Part shown: positions 12,901-24,375 of the stretch, piece after piece
Numbering within the stretch: position 1 is the first letter of the stretch
Layout: each line of letters opens with the position of its first letter
Source: Maylandia zebra
Lineage: Eukaryota; Chordata; Actinopteri; Cichliformes; Cichlidae
Assembly: GCF_041146795.1 (NCBI RefSeq)
Contig: NC_135182.1
Coordinates: 3,806,501 to 3,870,500 of the forward strand
Length of the DNA: 64,000 nt
Reading direction: 5' to 3'
The notes under the pieces: generated by a model
The model's input: the letters and a program-made list of their open reading frames with translations, nothing else
Told to the model about the DNA's origin: nothing
Database searches by the model: none
Made by a program: the position numbers and the translations under genes

Positions 12901-15900
12901 AGTTCTGGCAGTGTTGTTCATGAGACATACATGTGAATCATTTCGTTCAGGGGAAGCCAGGACAGCCTCATCCAGGTCTGATACTTCTGACTCTGCAGAG
13001 TCGATGTAAAACTCTTCCCTAAACAGAACAAATGCATTTGATTTTTTTAATATCATGTGTACATACTGAAATGGAATGACTCATATGATAAAAGAATCTG
13101 ATTTCACATTCTTTTACTGTATAGATACAGGCACTTAAAATGGCCATGTGGTCCTTGATTGCATCTGTTGGAGCCCTTTGTCTTTTAACAAATTTCAAAA
13201 TATTAAAATATAAAGTTTGTTGTTAGTTTACTTCTATTTTTGGGCTAATCATTTTTTATTTGTAGGTTAATGCTCATTCCATTGTTTTGTTGTTTATCTT
13301 ATCAAGTCAGCCAGGAAGAATTTCAGGGCTATTTTTGATAACTTAAGAGACTGGTATAAGACCAGCATGCACTGAGATGGGCCTTTTGTTTTGTTTTGTT
13401 TTTAATTCGAGAGACAAGCAGCATGAAGCAACAAAAATGGATCTTGTTATTGGTTGCCAAAATGGATCAATAAACTATACAATGCAACTTTCAAGTTTTG
13501 ACAGTGCAGTTTTCACCTGCGCACAAAAGATTATCACAGGGCAGCAGTGTCTTCTTTTCCTTTTTTTGTGAAACATAAGGAACTGCCACTACAGGGCCCA
13601 TTTACTGGGAATAGTTTGGGTGATTTGTAGTTCCAAGTGTCTGAATGGTCAGGCTGACTAAAGTGTTATCGATGCATTTTCAGCAATTAAAAATACCAAT
13701 ATCATGACATCAACAAATCAGAAAAACATGAAAAAGCAAAACAGAAACCGAATGAGGCAATTAAACCATTGGTCTATATTCAGGGCACATAAATGTTATC
13801 AGTTCAATACATGCAACCTTTAAAATTTTAATATTCGCTGGTCTCACCCCGTATATTGTACTAATTGAGTGTCTATTTACCTATGGTGTGTGCTTTATAA
13901 GTTCCAGTTTACACTTAAGTTTTGGCATGTTATTCAACAACTACCACTTGCCTGTTAACCTCTGGTTCCTGGAGACCATGCCTACTAGAATGAGCTGTAT
14001 GGTTTTCATGCAGACCACTGCAAAGGAATAGCAGAAATATTTCATAGCAGGAAGAGGACCCCAATGCAGATATTTATTGATCTAGACTACACAAAATGAT
14101 CCAAGTTATAATAATGATAGAATTAGTTTGTACAACAGTTGTTTTACCAAAAAATAAAATAAAATCGTGCAATAGTTTAAGATTAAAATTCCAACTCATA
14201 AACAAACAGAGTGCCATTTACCTGATAACCTCTGGCTCCTGTACATTGTGCCTGCCATGGTCAGGTGTCTCGGTGTCATGCAGCACACTGCAATATGGTA
14301 AATATTGATGATGAGAGGGTGTAATGCATTTACAGTGCTACAGTCCAAAGGCAGTTGTCAAACACTTACATTGTCATTTCAGACTGCACAACTTCTCCAC
14401 CAGTTGAGTCCTCATTGGCTTCTGTAATCTAAAACACCAGAGTATTAAAATATAAAAGAAATGGAACAACAAATGACAAACAAGAACAGAGGACAAGTCA
14501 AAGACAAGAACCAAAACAGCCACACCTAAAATGAATGAAAGCATAACCACAGAAGATCAGTCTTTGGGTAGGTATAACTTAGGATAACTGAGGGGGGAAA
14601 ATAAATAAATAAATAAATAAATAAAGCAAAGGTTAAGGACATTAACAAAAGACAATGAAAAAGCCAAAACCCAGGAAACTGGGATTACAAGAACAAAATG
14701 ACCCTAACCCTATGTTGGGGGAAAACTGTAAAAGACCCAGGAGAAATAAAGACACAATGAGACAAAGTTACTTTCTTTATCAAACGTGTACACGGGTGAG
14801 CTGCAAAGAACAACTCACACCATGCACAGTGGCTTGGTAATTTTTATAGGCACAGAGCACAGAGACAGTGAGAACAGGATAACAAATAATAAACAGATAA
14901 AATAAAACAACTCCATATATGGTGCTAGCTCGTCAGCAGAGAGCTAGGGAAGATAAAACAATCTAAAACAATATGTCCCAGAAACAAGATGTGTTTGCTG
15001 GGAAAGTCTAAAAAAGATAATTCTAAACTAATCTAACCATAGGCAGAGGGCAGACAAAAGGCATCTTTGTACATTTAAAAGAAGGTAAAGAAACATAGAA
15101 TCATTTTTCCTGTAACATTCCCTCCTGTTTTAACTTATTTTAAATGTATACAACAATTGTCTGTGAAGGTTATTTATTAAGTATCTTAAGCAATTTTTTA
15201 ATTTTCAAAATGTCAGCATAGCAGAAATGGAAGTCATTTGGTCTAAAGAATAAAACAAAAGAAAATAATAAAAAGAAAAACATAGTAAATGAAAATCATA
15301 GTAAATGAAATAACAAGTGGAATAAACAAGAAAAAATAATAAAACTAAAACTACAAAAAATAAAGGATAAAAACTAAAATGAAAACTTTGTATTTAAAAA
15401 TGATGAAAACCTAATATGTAAAATGAAAACTTCAAAAAATACAAGGATGAAAACCTTATATTTAAAATGATGCAAACCTTAAATTGAAAACTTTATATGT
15501 AAAATGATGAAAACTTCATATTTAAAATGAAAAACGTTATGTTTAAAACTGAAAACTTCAAAAAATAAAAGGATAAAAACCTGCATAACCTACTAATGTT
15601 TTAATCAGTGCGTGATCACTTGACAAGTCATTTTTAATCACCACGTCATTTATTAGCAGTTATTACAAGTTCTCCTCTAACAGAATTGCAACGGGATGCT
15701 GGTCTTCTTCAGGCACGGCAACATAAGCAGTCATTGTAGTTGTTATCATCTTTGAAATCATTACTCTTAGGCATGGCAACACACACAACACTAATATGAG
15801 CAGTGCTATCATGATGAGACCTAGAAGGAAAAATGGCTTTGCTACAGCAGCCAGCCATGAACCGCTGAACAGCCAGTCCAGCCAGCCTTGTGCTGTAGCT

Positions 15901-18900
15901 GCTCCAGGTGTGTGGTCAGTGACATATTTTTGCAGACCGGTCAAATTCTGCAAAGCTTCATAAATGTCTCCTCCAGTTTCGTATCCATCAGGGATAAAAG
16001 TGCAACATGTTTCCCCGATCAGCTTGCAAACTCCTCCTTGTGATGCTGTTAGCAGGTCTAGTGTCAGTCTGTTCTGCAGCACCATCGTTCTGATGGCCTT
16101 CTGTTCTCCTGCTAAAGCCGGTCCCAGGGTCTTTGTCAAAGTTGATGTTTCGTAGCAGAGCATATCGGTTGACCTCCACATGATCCCGCACCTCGGCAGC
16201 TCCAATGCCGGGGATCAAGCTCTGTAAGAATTTCACTCCTCCTCAGATGCGAAACTCTGGTTCCTTTACTGCTTGGTGCCGTCCGTGCACATCCTGTCTG
16301 GTACTGAGTCTTTGTTTGTAGTGGCATCCGGTAGATAGGTGAGTAGGCAGCTCCCCCACTGCCCGCGATCCATTGTTCATCACACATACTGGCAGTTGCG
16401 CTGCGTTCAGCTTGTTCAGTAGAATTACATCAGGCAGTGGGTCTGAGACTTGGGGCCAGGTCAGTAGGTAGGTCTGTCCGGAACAGTTCACATTTGTGGG
16501 TGATGATGACCTCCAGGTTGCTTTTGCTGGGATGCTGTAGTTGGCCTTGGACCAAAGAGTACCGTAGCCTGGATGTGTTGCCAGGCCCAACAGACACCAA
16601 CTGCGATCTTCAGGTATGCTGTACGGCCACAGGCCAGACGTCTGCGAGGATAGGGGCATATGGGTACATGCATAGCAGTCAGTTTTATTATTCCAGTGAG
16701 CTGTAGTGTTCATAAACTGCCACCAAAAGTTAGTGGCGTAGCCATGGGGAAACTTGGTGTACTGTCCTTTGTCATACAGTGTCTGCTTTTTCTCCATATA
16801 GCGTGACTTGTTGTCCCTCACGGAAGCAAAGGTGAGGAGCCCAGCCATGGTCAGGGCCGCTGCAGTTGTTAAGAGCCACCACCTCATGACGACGGGACAC
16901 ACCCTCCTGTCGCGAGTAGACCCCCTGGCCAGGAAAGCTGACCCCTCCACCGGGCGAGATCACAACAAGCCTGCCGTCAGCTGTGTTTAGATGGCTTCAC
17001 TGACTCGCCTGCAGTGACTCTGATGGATCCAGGATGGTCGTTCCGCTATTTTGCAAGCTCCAATTTTTCCTTTGGAGCACTTTGATCAGAACCCAGTCAC
17101 CGGGCTGTGATCTGCAAGACACTTGATAGACATCATTACATTCTTCGTCATTTACAATCATCTCTTTATTTTCCTACAACTTAGACATACATTTTGCTAC
17201 TGAAATTGTATCTGCCTTTTTCACTGGGTAGATTTCTGGCCACTTTGAGAATACATCTATAACCACTAGGGTGTATTTTTACCCTTGGCATTCATTTAGC
17301 TCAATAAAGTCCATATGGATTGTGTGGTCTCAGGTTTCCCTGAGCATTATATTTTTGACACGTCATGCACGTTCTGACAAATTGTTTTGCTGAGGTTTCA
17401 AAATTTACAGTGTAGAATTTACAGTGTAGAAATGAGAGTTGACAATACTGGTCAGTCCCCCCGTTGACAAATGCGTACAGCCATGAGTCACTAATGCCGC
17501 CATTTTGTGGAGGAATTTTGGCAACACTAGCTTGCCATAACACATCATTAAGTCGTTTGTCAGAACTGCACCGTGTTTTAGCCATTTTGCCTGCTCTGCT
17601 GTGCTTGCTGCTTTTTGTTCATTTTTCAACACATCCAGTGTAATCTGATGTGTGTTTACTGCCATCAATGTGATGTTTGTCTTTTGTGCCGCCTATTTTG
17701 CTGCTCTGTCAGCAAAATTGTTGCCTGTAGTAATGAAAGAGTCAGTAGGCGTTGTAAGAGGTTGGCATGGTGAACCGGTTTTCCAGTTGGTGTAATCATT
17801 CCTCTGTTATGCCAAATTTTTTGCAAAATGATGCACAGCAGAGAAAACATACTGGCTGTCTGTATGTATGTTTATTAGTTTGTCTTTGTGTATTTAGCTT
17901 TCGCGTATCACAGCTATCAGCTCAGCGCTCTGTGCAGAACATGAAGAAGAAAATGGTTTTGCTTCTATTATTTTACTATCTGTGGTTACTGCGTAACCTA
18001 CACAATTTCGGCCTGTGCTGTAAGGTCAAATGCTAATACCAGAAAAGAATGGCATGACTGCTATCTTAAGTTTTGTCAGAGCGTCTCTACCTAGCAAAGT
18101 TACTGGACACGACGGATCATATGCATTTAATAAAGCACCTGCGGCCACTTGCTGTATGTACTAGTTCTAAAGGGGCAGTTAATTGTTGTACAGTTGTGTG
18201 GCCTGCAGCTGACTTTACAACTAATTTGTCCTTTGAAAACTGTCAGTTTAAGTGGCTGCCTCAAAACTGTTTTGCATTATTTCTCTGTGGCCTACTCCTA
18301 CAATCTCGTGGGAAGTGACCTTCCTCTCCACGGTTCTAGCAGGCGTTGTCTCTATGTTATCTGCTGTTTCTGCGTGGCTGTCTGCAGCCTTGGTGTTTGT
18401 GACTTTGCTCGCCTCTCTGTTCCTGATAGCCACCTGCGGATTAGTGTTTTAGTCTGTTGTCAACACATCAGCCTTATTTTGAAGTTACAGAATGCTTCTT
18501 CTTTTTTTTCTTGGTTTGGGAGAATAGATGCAACACTACATTTTCACTTAAGGCAATTTTAAATAATTTCTAGTTTTTCAAACAATTCATGGATCTCACA
18601 CATTTCAAACTTTCAAGTTAGGGTTGTTTCCCATTTATACAAATATATATATATTTAACTTTGCATTCCTCACAGCTCATAGCTCACAGCTCTAAACCTA
18701 GGCATTTTTCAATCATATGCCTAATCACTATGTGTCACTGTGATTCTCAAGTATTGTCACAAGTTCGTTTAAATTCGTTTCCAAAACCAACAAAATAATC
18801 AAACAAAAACAAAAAACATAAACGTGTCAGGACACAAAAGAAAAAGAAAAATGCTGCCACCCGAACAAGGCAGAAGTCTGCATATGTTGGCTTTTAATAG

Positions 18901-21900
18901 CATGCAGCTTGTAACATGGTAGACTAATGTGCCTGTGTTAATTCAGCTCCATATTATTGTGTGAAGTTGCACTGGGTTGGGAGTGGTTTTGTGGTTGTCA
19001 CATTTTTGGTGAGCCAATGGCTGGAATGGGGTTGGACTAATTAGAGGCAGGTGTACTTGATTGCACTGATACACTGGTCTACATATAGCCCACACTACAA
19101 ACACTGCTGTGTTGTTTTGTCTCTCTGTGCAGTCCAGGGCCTATTATATGCCACAGCCTAAAGGCAGCAGAGTTCCAGAGGCTTGAGTGACCACTGACTA
19201 TATGCTTGCAGGGTGGTGGGTCTCCAAGGACAACTTCTAACCCTGTTAAAGGCAACATGTGGAGTGCAACTTGGCTGTGTGGCATAGCTGGCTCTGGCCT
19301 TGGGACTGTGTGTTTTTATACAATTCTTAAGTGGGACACTGGACTGTTTTATCTTTTATCTCTTGATATATTTTTTGTCAATAAATTATCTTTTAGAATT
19401 TTATTGACTGACATCTTTTTGCCCATGACTGAAACGGTTGGTCAGACCTAGAGTCTTTCTTTGGGTGTGTTACAGCAGCTTCTGCTCTAAAAGAAACAAA
19501 TAAATAAAAAGAAAAGAAAATGTGGAACATGCTCATCAGCTTAGCAGTGTCTACATATTTAATTCAGCTTCTCAATCCTGTAGTTGTAGCTGTTGTCTAC
19601 AGGGTTTTGCTTATTGGTTGTTATTATAGGTGTGCTCTATATCTCAGCAATGTGTCATTCTAGGATGATAAGTTTCAAGCTGGTCAAGTGCCTCTATGCA
19701 CTTCATTAGTTTAGTTATTCTCTGTATTGTCTTCATCTCACATGTCATTACACTGAGTTTCAGCAAACCTTAAGCTTGATGCAGACTACTGCTTAACAAT
19801 TATCCACCTCACATCATAACCGATTAAGGTGCCTCTTCATATTAATATTATGTCATTGTTAATATTATCCTCTTTGTCTTATATAACAGCAATAGCATAT
19901 TATAATATTTTATCAGTGTGTACCATTATACTACTACTGAGCCAATTTGTTAGTTAGGATCATCTTATTCAGCAAACAGATAATTTTGAATTCATCCAAT
20001 CTGCGGTCACATTTGTTCTCTCTGTTGCATGGCGGAACAGGCAGTTCTATTATAATATATTATTTATATTTTATTTTGTATCCATCAAGGGCTTCAGATG
20101 ACCTGCAGAATCATCCTTTTCCCAAGGTGGAGACAGTTACCTTTTCACACACTGTCCTTGGCTGAACAGTGACACAGCCTTAATATACTTTATTTATGTT
20201 ATTAAAATATTTTCGTGTGAATTATTTGCTTTATATTCATTTTATACATTGTGGGCATGGTCATCATGCCAACTGTGTTTCATTGATAATATCACTTTAC
20301 AGGTTGTTATCCTTGGTATTATTAATTTCAAATACTCTAAAGATAATTTCTACTGTAATTTTCCCTTTGTTTATCTTTATTTCGTACTTTTTATATTTAT
20401 ATCTACTCAGTGGGGTCTGTTTTCAACCCTTTTAAACTACCTCAAACTACTTTGATCTCTAGTTTTCACTTAATAAGGGATTATTATGTTCTTCCTGATA
20501 TGGGTGTTGCTGCACATGCGGCTGCAGGAATGAGTGATGGTTTACTAAAAGGATTGTGGACACTGCACAGTGTCTCGTCTTCTGGTTTTACTAAACTGGC
20601 AGTTGGATTCTGTTCTTCTGACTGTTTATATTTTGTTTTCTTAAATCTCTCTCTGTTTTTGTCCGGCGTCTGGACTTTTCTTTTCTCACCACTGCTCGTC
20701 AGCAGGAATGAGTTTTAATTTCACTTGCTTGATTACCCATCTTATTTATGTATTTACTTATTTTTGTTTATTAAGTAATATATACACGATACAGCTGCTA
20801 TCACCTTCGCTGGTATTAGAGACGAGAGTGGTTGCTCACACGCCCTTCTACTTTCGGACTATTTCCAAAAGCGGTGTGAACTTTACGAGACGGAACTCGA
20901 CCGTTCTCTCAACTCACCAGCACGTCAGTGAATAGCAGTAAAAGAAAAACACAGTAGGAGCAGCTCAGTCTCTTATTGGACCGTGAAAATTCAGCTTGCT
21001 CCGTTAATTAAAACAATACACACACACACATTCACATTCACACCTATTCGCGCGATCGGAACCCTTATCATAAGGGGAGCTGCCAGTCTTTCTATAGACG
21101 AGCTACTTATTCCCTAGACCCTGTCTAGACCCAGCTGGGGGAGCTACCCAGAGCTCCAAACCTAACCCACAGAAGTGGGGAGCTTCCAGTCGACGAGCTC
21201 CAAGCTACCAGCCGACGAGCTACTTTAAACCCACAGAGGTGGGGAGCTTCCAGTCGCGACGAGCTACTTTCGCTATTTTAAATTCCCTGAATTTAAAACA
21301 CGCTTTTACGCAAGATTGTGTCAGTGTGTCTGTATCTACCTGGTCGGTGTCGCCGGGTCTGGTCCACCTCGATCGGGCCCCACCACCGTGGGTCGCTTTC
21401 TAAGACATTGGCCAAGACCCGAATTTAACGCTCTTGGTCTTTTTCCACACACCTGGTGTGTGGGCTGTCGACAGGCGAACAACGTGGACTGGTCACGGAG
21501 ATGGGACACGATGGAGGTGCTCCGGCTCCGAAGGACCAAGAAATGTTGGGGGAAAACTCTGTAAAAGACCCAGGAGAAATAAAGACACAATGAGACAAAG
21601 TTACTTTCTTTATCAAACGTGTACACGGGTGAGCTGCAAAGAACAACTCACACCATGCACAGTGGCTTGGTAATTTTTATAGGCACAGAGCACAGAGACA
21701 GTGAGAACAGGATAACAAATAATAAACAGATAAAATAAAACAACTCCATATATGGTGCTAGCTCGTCAGCAGAGAGCTAGGGAAGATAAAACAATCTAAA
21801 ACAATATGTCCCAGAAACAAGATGTGTTTGCTGGGAAAGTCTAAAAAGATAATTCTAAACTAATCTAACCATAGGCAGAGGGCAGACAAAAGGCATCTTT

Positions 21901-23389
21901 GTACATTTAAAAGAAGGTAAAGAAACATAGAATCATTTTTCCTGTAACACCCTAAAATACTGTTAGACCACAGTTCAAGCTTGCTCTACTGCATTTCTGT
22001 TATTAACAGTGAATCAACTGAGGGGGAATTATTTAAGCATAGCCATCTGGCATAGTGATCAGATGAATGTCTCAAATCCTTTTGGGAAAATCACAGCATT
22101 TATTATTCTGAGCAGTAACATGTTAAAGATGTCTTATACAATACTAGGTTGACTGGAGCGCCACTGAGTTACAGTAATAGTGACAATTATGCCATATCAG
22201 CCACCCGAGTGGAACATTTGAATACCTTTGGACGGACATAAAGATTGGAGCGACCCAGTAGGTTTCTTGCTCTAATTTCTTGGGGCGTCTCCTCTTCAAG
22301 AGGAAGAATGAGCCGCTGTCCATTCACTTTGCATAGATCGAACTGCAAAGGTATGTCTGCAATATTGTCCCGTAGTGCCTGCCTGAATTCAGTTGCATTT
22401 AGGTTTACAGGAACGACCACTCGAGTAGCAGGAGTGGCATCTGTAATCAAATTTAAACCAAATTAGCTTTCCCTAAAAACGGAAAAGGGTAAATTGTCAC
22501 ATTGTAGTGTCTCAACATCAACTTATTGGTGCAAGGAAATAAAGATTACAAAGGTGCTAAAAATCTAATGCCAAATTCTACAATTTGTAAACAACTGACA
22601 CCATGATGTAATTCTCTTTTTTCAAACCCATCACTCCAAATAATTAATATTAATATAAATATTGATTACCCCTATGGGATCGGTAGTGTGTCAGTGTCGG
22701 ATTCCTTAGTTCTGACACCTTAAACGTTAACTGGCGATGTCTGGTTCTCCCGCCTCTTGGTCTGCGCACTGGTCCACCTCCGTGCTGTTGGCGGAAAACT
22801 CCAAAGCTATCATTAGACCATGAGATAATTTAAGTCAAACTAATGACACAGAGACCCCCCCCCCCCCCCCAAGAAAAAAAACGAAAAGAAAAAAAAAACC
22901 ACCCAACACACTTAGAGTAAGGAATGAGTGTTCAACACATCGGTGTTTATTGTATGCATTTTTCGATTGTCTCGCAAATTAAATGCTCCCTGAAACTATG
23001 GGATATGCTACATTTATAAACTAAAATCTTTATGCATAAATGCACATAACAGGGATTAAAATGACTGTCATTTGAAGTCGTCGATCTAGGATAGATATTT
23101 ATGATTACAGAATTTGTTGTTAAATGCTGTCGATTGAATTGTAACAGATAATTAGTAAACGAGCCATTTATTATTTAAAAATGTTAAAGTTATTTCGTTT
23201 TGCAAGAACAAAGAAGGCGCAAAGCTAAAAGCTTGCTAATAGAGTAACCACCACCAAAGCATTTCACCTTTGTAGAAGAGATGTCCCCTCTTCACTGTCA
23301 TCTTGATTCAGTAGCCGGTTAAATTGGGCATTCATTCTGTCTCTGATATCAGTGAGTCTCCGTCGAAATGCAGCGCTCCGTTCAGACAT
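9982..23389 (-). CDS. HECT-type E3 ubiquitin ligase, G2E3-like, 12 exons, 624 codons
   Basis: Predicted HECT ligase that accepts ubiquitin from an E2 on a cysteine. Exons on the minus strand: 23389-23268, 22806-22670, 22440-22226, 14428-14370, 14287-14222, 14017-13952, 13018-12931, 12843-12629, 12508-12241, 12098-11944, 11704-11472 and 10232-9982. The summed length is 1875 bases, exactly 624 codons plus TAG, with all phases compatible. The HECT domain covers about residues 252-624. It includes the N-lobe signature YGGPRQEFF at the exon 8 end, the [10 protein letters not shown] block, and [10 protein letters not shown], where the predicted catalytic Cys591 is encoded at 10084-10086. Residues 1-250 have no domain I can name. 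Intron 3 carries an 8-kb insertion region. An in-frame ATG at 23425 would add 12 residues. It belongs to the large fish family annotated as G2/M-phase-specific ligase-like. The target is unknown. Confidence 0.88.
10725..11010 (+). mobile_element. tRNA-derived SINE
   Basis: It has a tRNA-like head with A-box-like GTGGCTCAAGAGTTGGG and B-box GGTTCGAACCC, then a conserved core, and a GTAAAGCGCTATACAAATAC tail of L2 type, which suggests mobilisation by an L2-like LINE. It lies in the last HECT intron, antisense to the gene. A related copy is at 54,166-54,421 on the minus strand. Confidence 0.85.
13952..14287 (-). repeat. Tandem duplicated 66-bp coding exons of the HECT gene
   Basis: Exons 14287-14222 and 14017-13952 are both exactly 66 bases, both phase 2 to phase 2. 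They encode related peptides: [18 protein letters not shown] and [18 protein letters not shown]. Their introns are therefore symmetric, and either exon could be skipped without a frameshift. The second has a GC donor (AG|GCAAGT) instead of GT. Confidence 0.85.
14599..14626. repeat. (AATA)n microsatellite
   Basis: About seven AATA units in HECT intron 3, just left of the provirus. Confidence 0.9.
14713..15117 (-). repeat. 3' LTR of the endogenous retrovirus
   Basis: 405 bases, TG...CA ends on both strands, preceded on the minus strand by the purine tract at about 15118-15131 (AAAACAGGAGGGAA). An ATTTATTT-type signal region lies near its 3' end on the minus strand. Confidence 0.92.
15200..15600. 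repeat. A-rich degenerate tandem repeat between env and 3' LTR
   Basis: Irregular repeats of AAAATGAAAACTT-like units, roughly 12-30 bases long, fill the segment between the env end and the purine tract. Confidence 0.7.
15663..16950 (-). pseudogene. Broken gamma-type retroviral env
   Basis: The surface-subunit frame runs 16950-16243 with an N-terminal hydrophobic signal-like stretch and several N-glycosylation sites. One in-frame stop lies near 16243. The same frame then continues toward the fusion-peptide region, and a frame change near 16.12 kb leads into the transmembrane-subunit frame, which ends at 15663. That part carries the C-x6-CC motif (CKLIGETCC) that marks gamma-type Env with a covalent subunit link, and a membrane span near 15830-15760. 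One stop and one frameshift make it non-coding as it stands. Confidence 0.85.
16993..18330 (-). pseudogene. Retroviral pol 3' remnant (RNase H and integrase pieces)
   Basis: Minus-strand frames show an RNase H segment (about 18050-17650), the integrase HHCC zinc-binding region (His near 17480, CMTCQ near 17360) and the start of the integrase core near 17300-17200. A C-terminal integrase-like segment at about 17140-17040 follows almost directly, so most of the catalytic core appears to be missing. Stops and frame changes are frequent. It cannot give a working enzyme. Confidence 0.7.
18400..21050. other. Non-retroviral-looking interior of the provirus
   Basis: Here gag, protease and reverse transcriptase would be expected on the minus strand, but no frame over 70 codons resembles them. 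On the plus strand 18960-19420 looks promoter/terminator-like: a CATATAGC box near 19081 and CAATAAATT near 19380. 19450-20940 is AT-rich with no coding signal that I recognise. Confidence 0.4.
21166..21265 (-). repeat. Direct repeat in the retroviral leader
   Basis: 34-36-base units at 21166-21199 and 21230-21265 share a CCCACAGARGTGGGGAGCTT core and the GACGAGCT end. Further GAGCTAC copies lie at 21101-21125 and near 21150. The core is self-complementary (CCCAC...GTGGG), so each unit can form a hairpin. The position between primer-binding site and gag start is where packaging signals lie in retroviruses. Confidence 0.6.
21521..21538 (-). other. Retroviral primer-binding site
   Basis: TGGTCCTTCGGAGCCGGA starts with the TGG expected for pairing with a tRNA CCA end. 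It resembles the 3' end complement of tRNA-Tyr with one extra base. The tRNA assignment is inference. Confidence 0.6.
21544..21949 (-). repeat. 5' LTR of the endogenous retrovirus
   Basis: 406 bases, matching 14713-15117 except for two short indels. It is immediately followed on the minus strand by a 5-base spacer and the primer-binding site. Confidence 0.92.
22855..22895. repeat. C-run and A-rich simple sequence
   Basis: About sixteen consecutive C bases, then an A-rich stretch, in HECT intron 1. Confidence 0.9.
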
Positions 23390-23420
23390 GACTGTCCACA
23401 AAAAGTCCGCCAAAAGGCTG

Positions 23421-23423
<3 letters not shown>

Positions 23424-23497
<74 letters not shown>
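23424..23497. repeat. (TA)n microsatellite at the HECT 5' end
   Basis: About 37 TA units start immediately upstream of an in-frame ATG (23425) and 35 bases upstream of the chosen ATG (23389). Extending the frame gives an artefactual Tyr-Ile repeat. Confidence 0.97.
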
Positions 23498-23539
23498 CAT
23501 CCCGAAAATTCAAAGTACGGCGGGAGAAGGTACATTGTT

Positions 23540-23631
23540 TGTGATTGGATCAGCAAGACTGAAAGTTGTGGGGTTTTTTTAATCCACCCCTTACCACAAC
23601 CTGTGATCAGAATTTGTGGTAACCAATCACA
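23540..23631. promoter_or_regulatory. Inverted CCAAT boxes between the divergent genes
   Basis: TGTGATTGG at 23540-23548 and its perfect inverse CCAATCACA at 23623-23631, about 150-240 bases upstream of the HECT ATG. Paired CCAAT boxes are bound by NF-Y in many TATA-less and bidirectional vertebrate promoters. Function here is inferred. Confidence 0.4.
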
Positions 23632-23983
23632 GTCAACCTCATTTTTATGTTGTCTCAATCAAGCTATGTGCAACAACCTACATACAGGTGAATGGATACG
23701 AAATCTCTGCACCAACAAAAAACACCGTAAGTACCCTAGTTAATCTCAATTACTGTTCAACTTTGCTAACTAAAAGCTAAGCGATGATTCAGAAACATTG
23801 CTTTGTCCTTTTAAGCGCATGTTACATGTTAGCTTTGTAGTAAGCGAAAAAAAAAAAGTCATGCTAACCTTGGTCCGTTAGGAATGTTGCCAACATGCCA
23901 TTTTAGGTGAGGCATGTTAATAAGGTCTTTAATATGGTACTCCGTTTAGCCACTTTATATTATTTAAAATACGGTTTTATAAC

Positions 23984-24375
23984 GGGGCAGCACGGTGGCA
24001 CAGTGGTTAGCACTGTTGCCGCACAACAAGAAGGTCCTGAGTTCAATTCCACCATCAGGCCGGGGTCTTTCTGTGTGGAGTTTGCATGTTCTCCCCGTGT
24101 TTGCGTGGGTTCTCTCCGGGTACTCCGGCTTCCTCCCACCGTCCAAAGACATGCAGCTTGTGGGGATAGGTTAATTGATTAATCCAAATTGTCACTAGGT
24201 GTGAATGTGTGAGTGAATGTGAGTGTGAATGGTTGTCTGTCCCTGTGTGTTGGCCCTGCGACAGACTGGCGACCTGTCCAGGGTGTACCCCGCCTTTCGC
24301 CCTATGACAGCTGGGATAGGCTCCAGCGCCCCCCGCGACCCTGAAAAGGATAAGCGGAAGCGAATGGATGGATGG
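23984..24375 (+). mobile_element. SINE-like retroposon with 13-bp target duplication
   Basis: Starts GGGGCAGCACGGTGGCACAG, contains a B-box-like GAGTTCAATTCC, and ends in an ATGGATGGATGG tail. The 13-base direct duplication ACGGTTTTATAAC flanks it exactly (23971-23983 and 24376-24388). It has the design of fish SINE or short LINE tails mobilised by a LINE. It sits between the two divergent genes. Confidence 0.85.

Larger units (their letters stand above)
14713..21949 (-). mobile_element. Gamma-type endogenous retrovirus, defective, inserted in HECT intron 3
   Basis: A provirus in minus orientation, the same as the host gene. Two near-identical LTRs (14713-15117 and 21544-21949) enclose a primer-binding site, a repeat-rich leader, a 3' pol remnant, a broken env and a polypurine tract. 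A 5-bp duplication CCCTA flanks it (14708-14712 and 21950-21954). The LTRs differ by only a 2-base and a 1-base indel as I align them, so the insertion is young. No gag, protease or reverse-transcriptase frame is visible between about 18.4 and 21.0 kb. Confidence 0.88.

Noticed and set aside
23264-23500. HECT protein starting within the Tyr-Ile repeat
   Set aside because: The upstream part is TA-microsatellite translation. ATG 23389 or 23425 is more likely.
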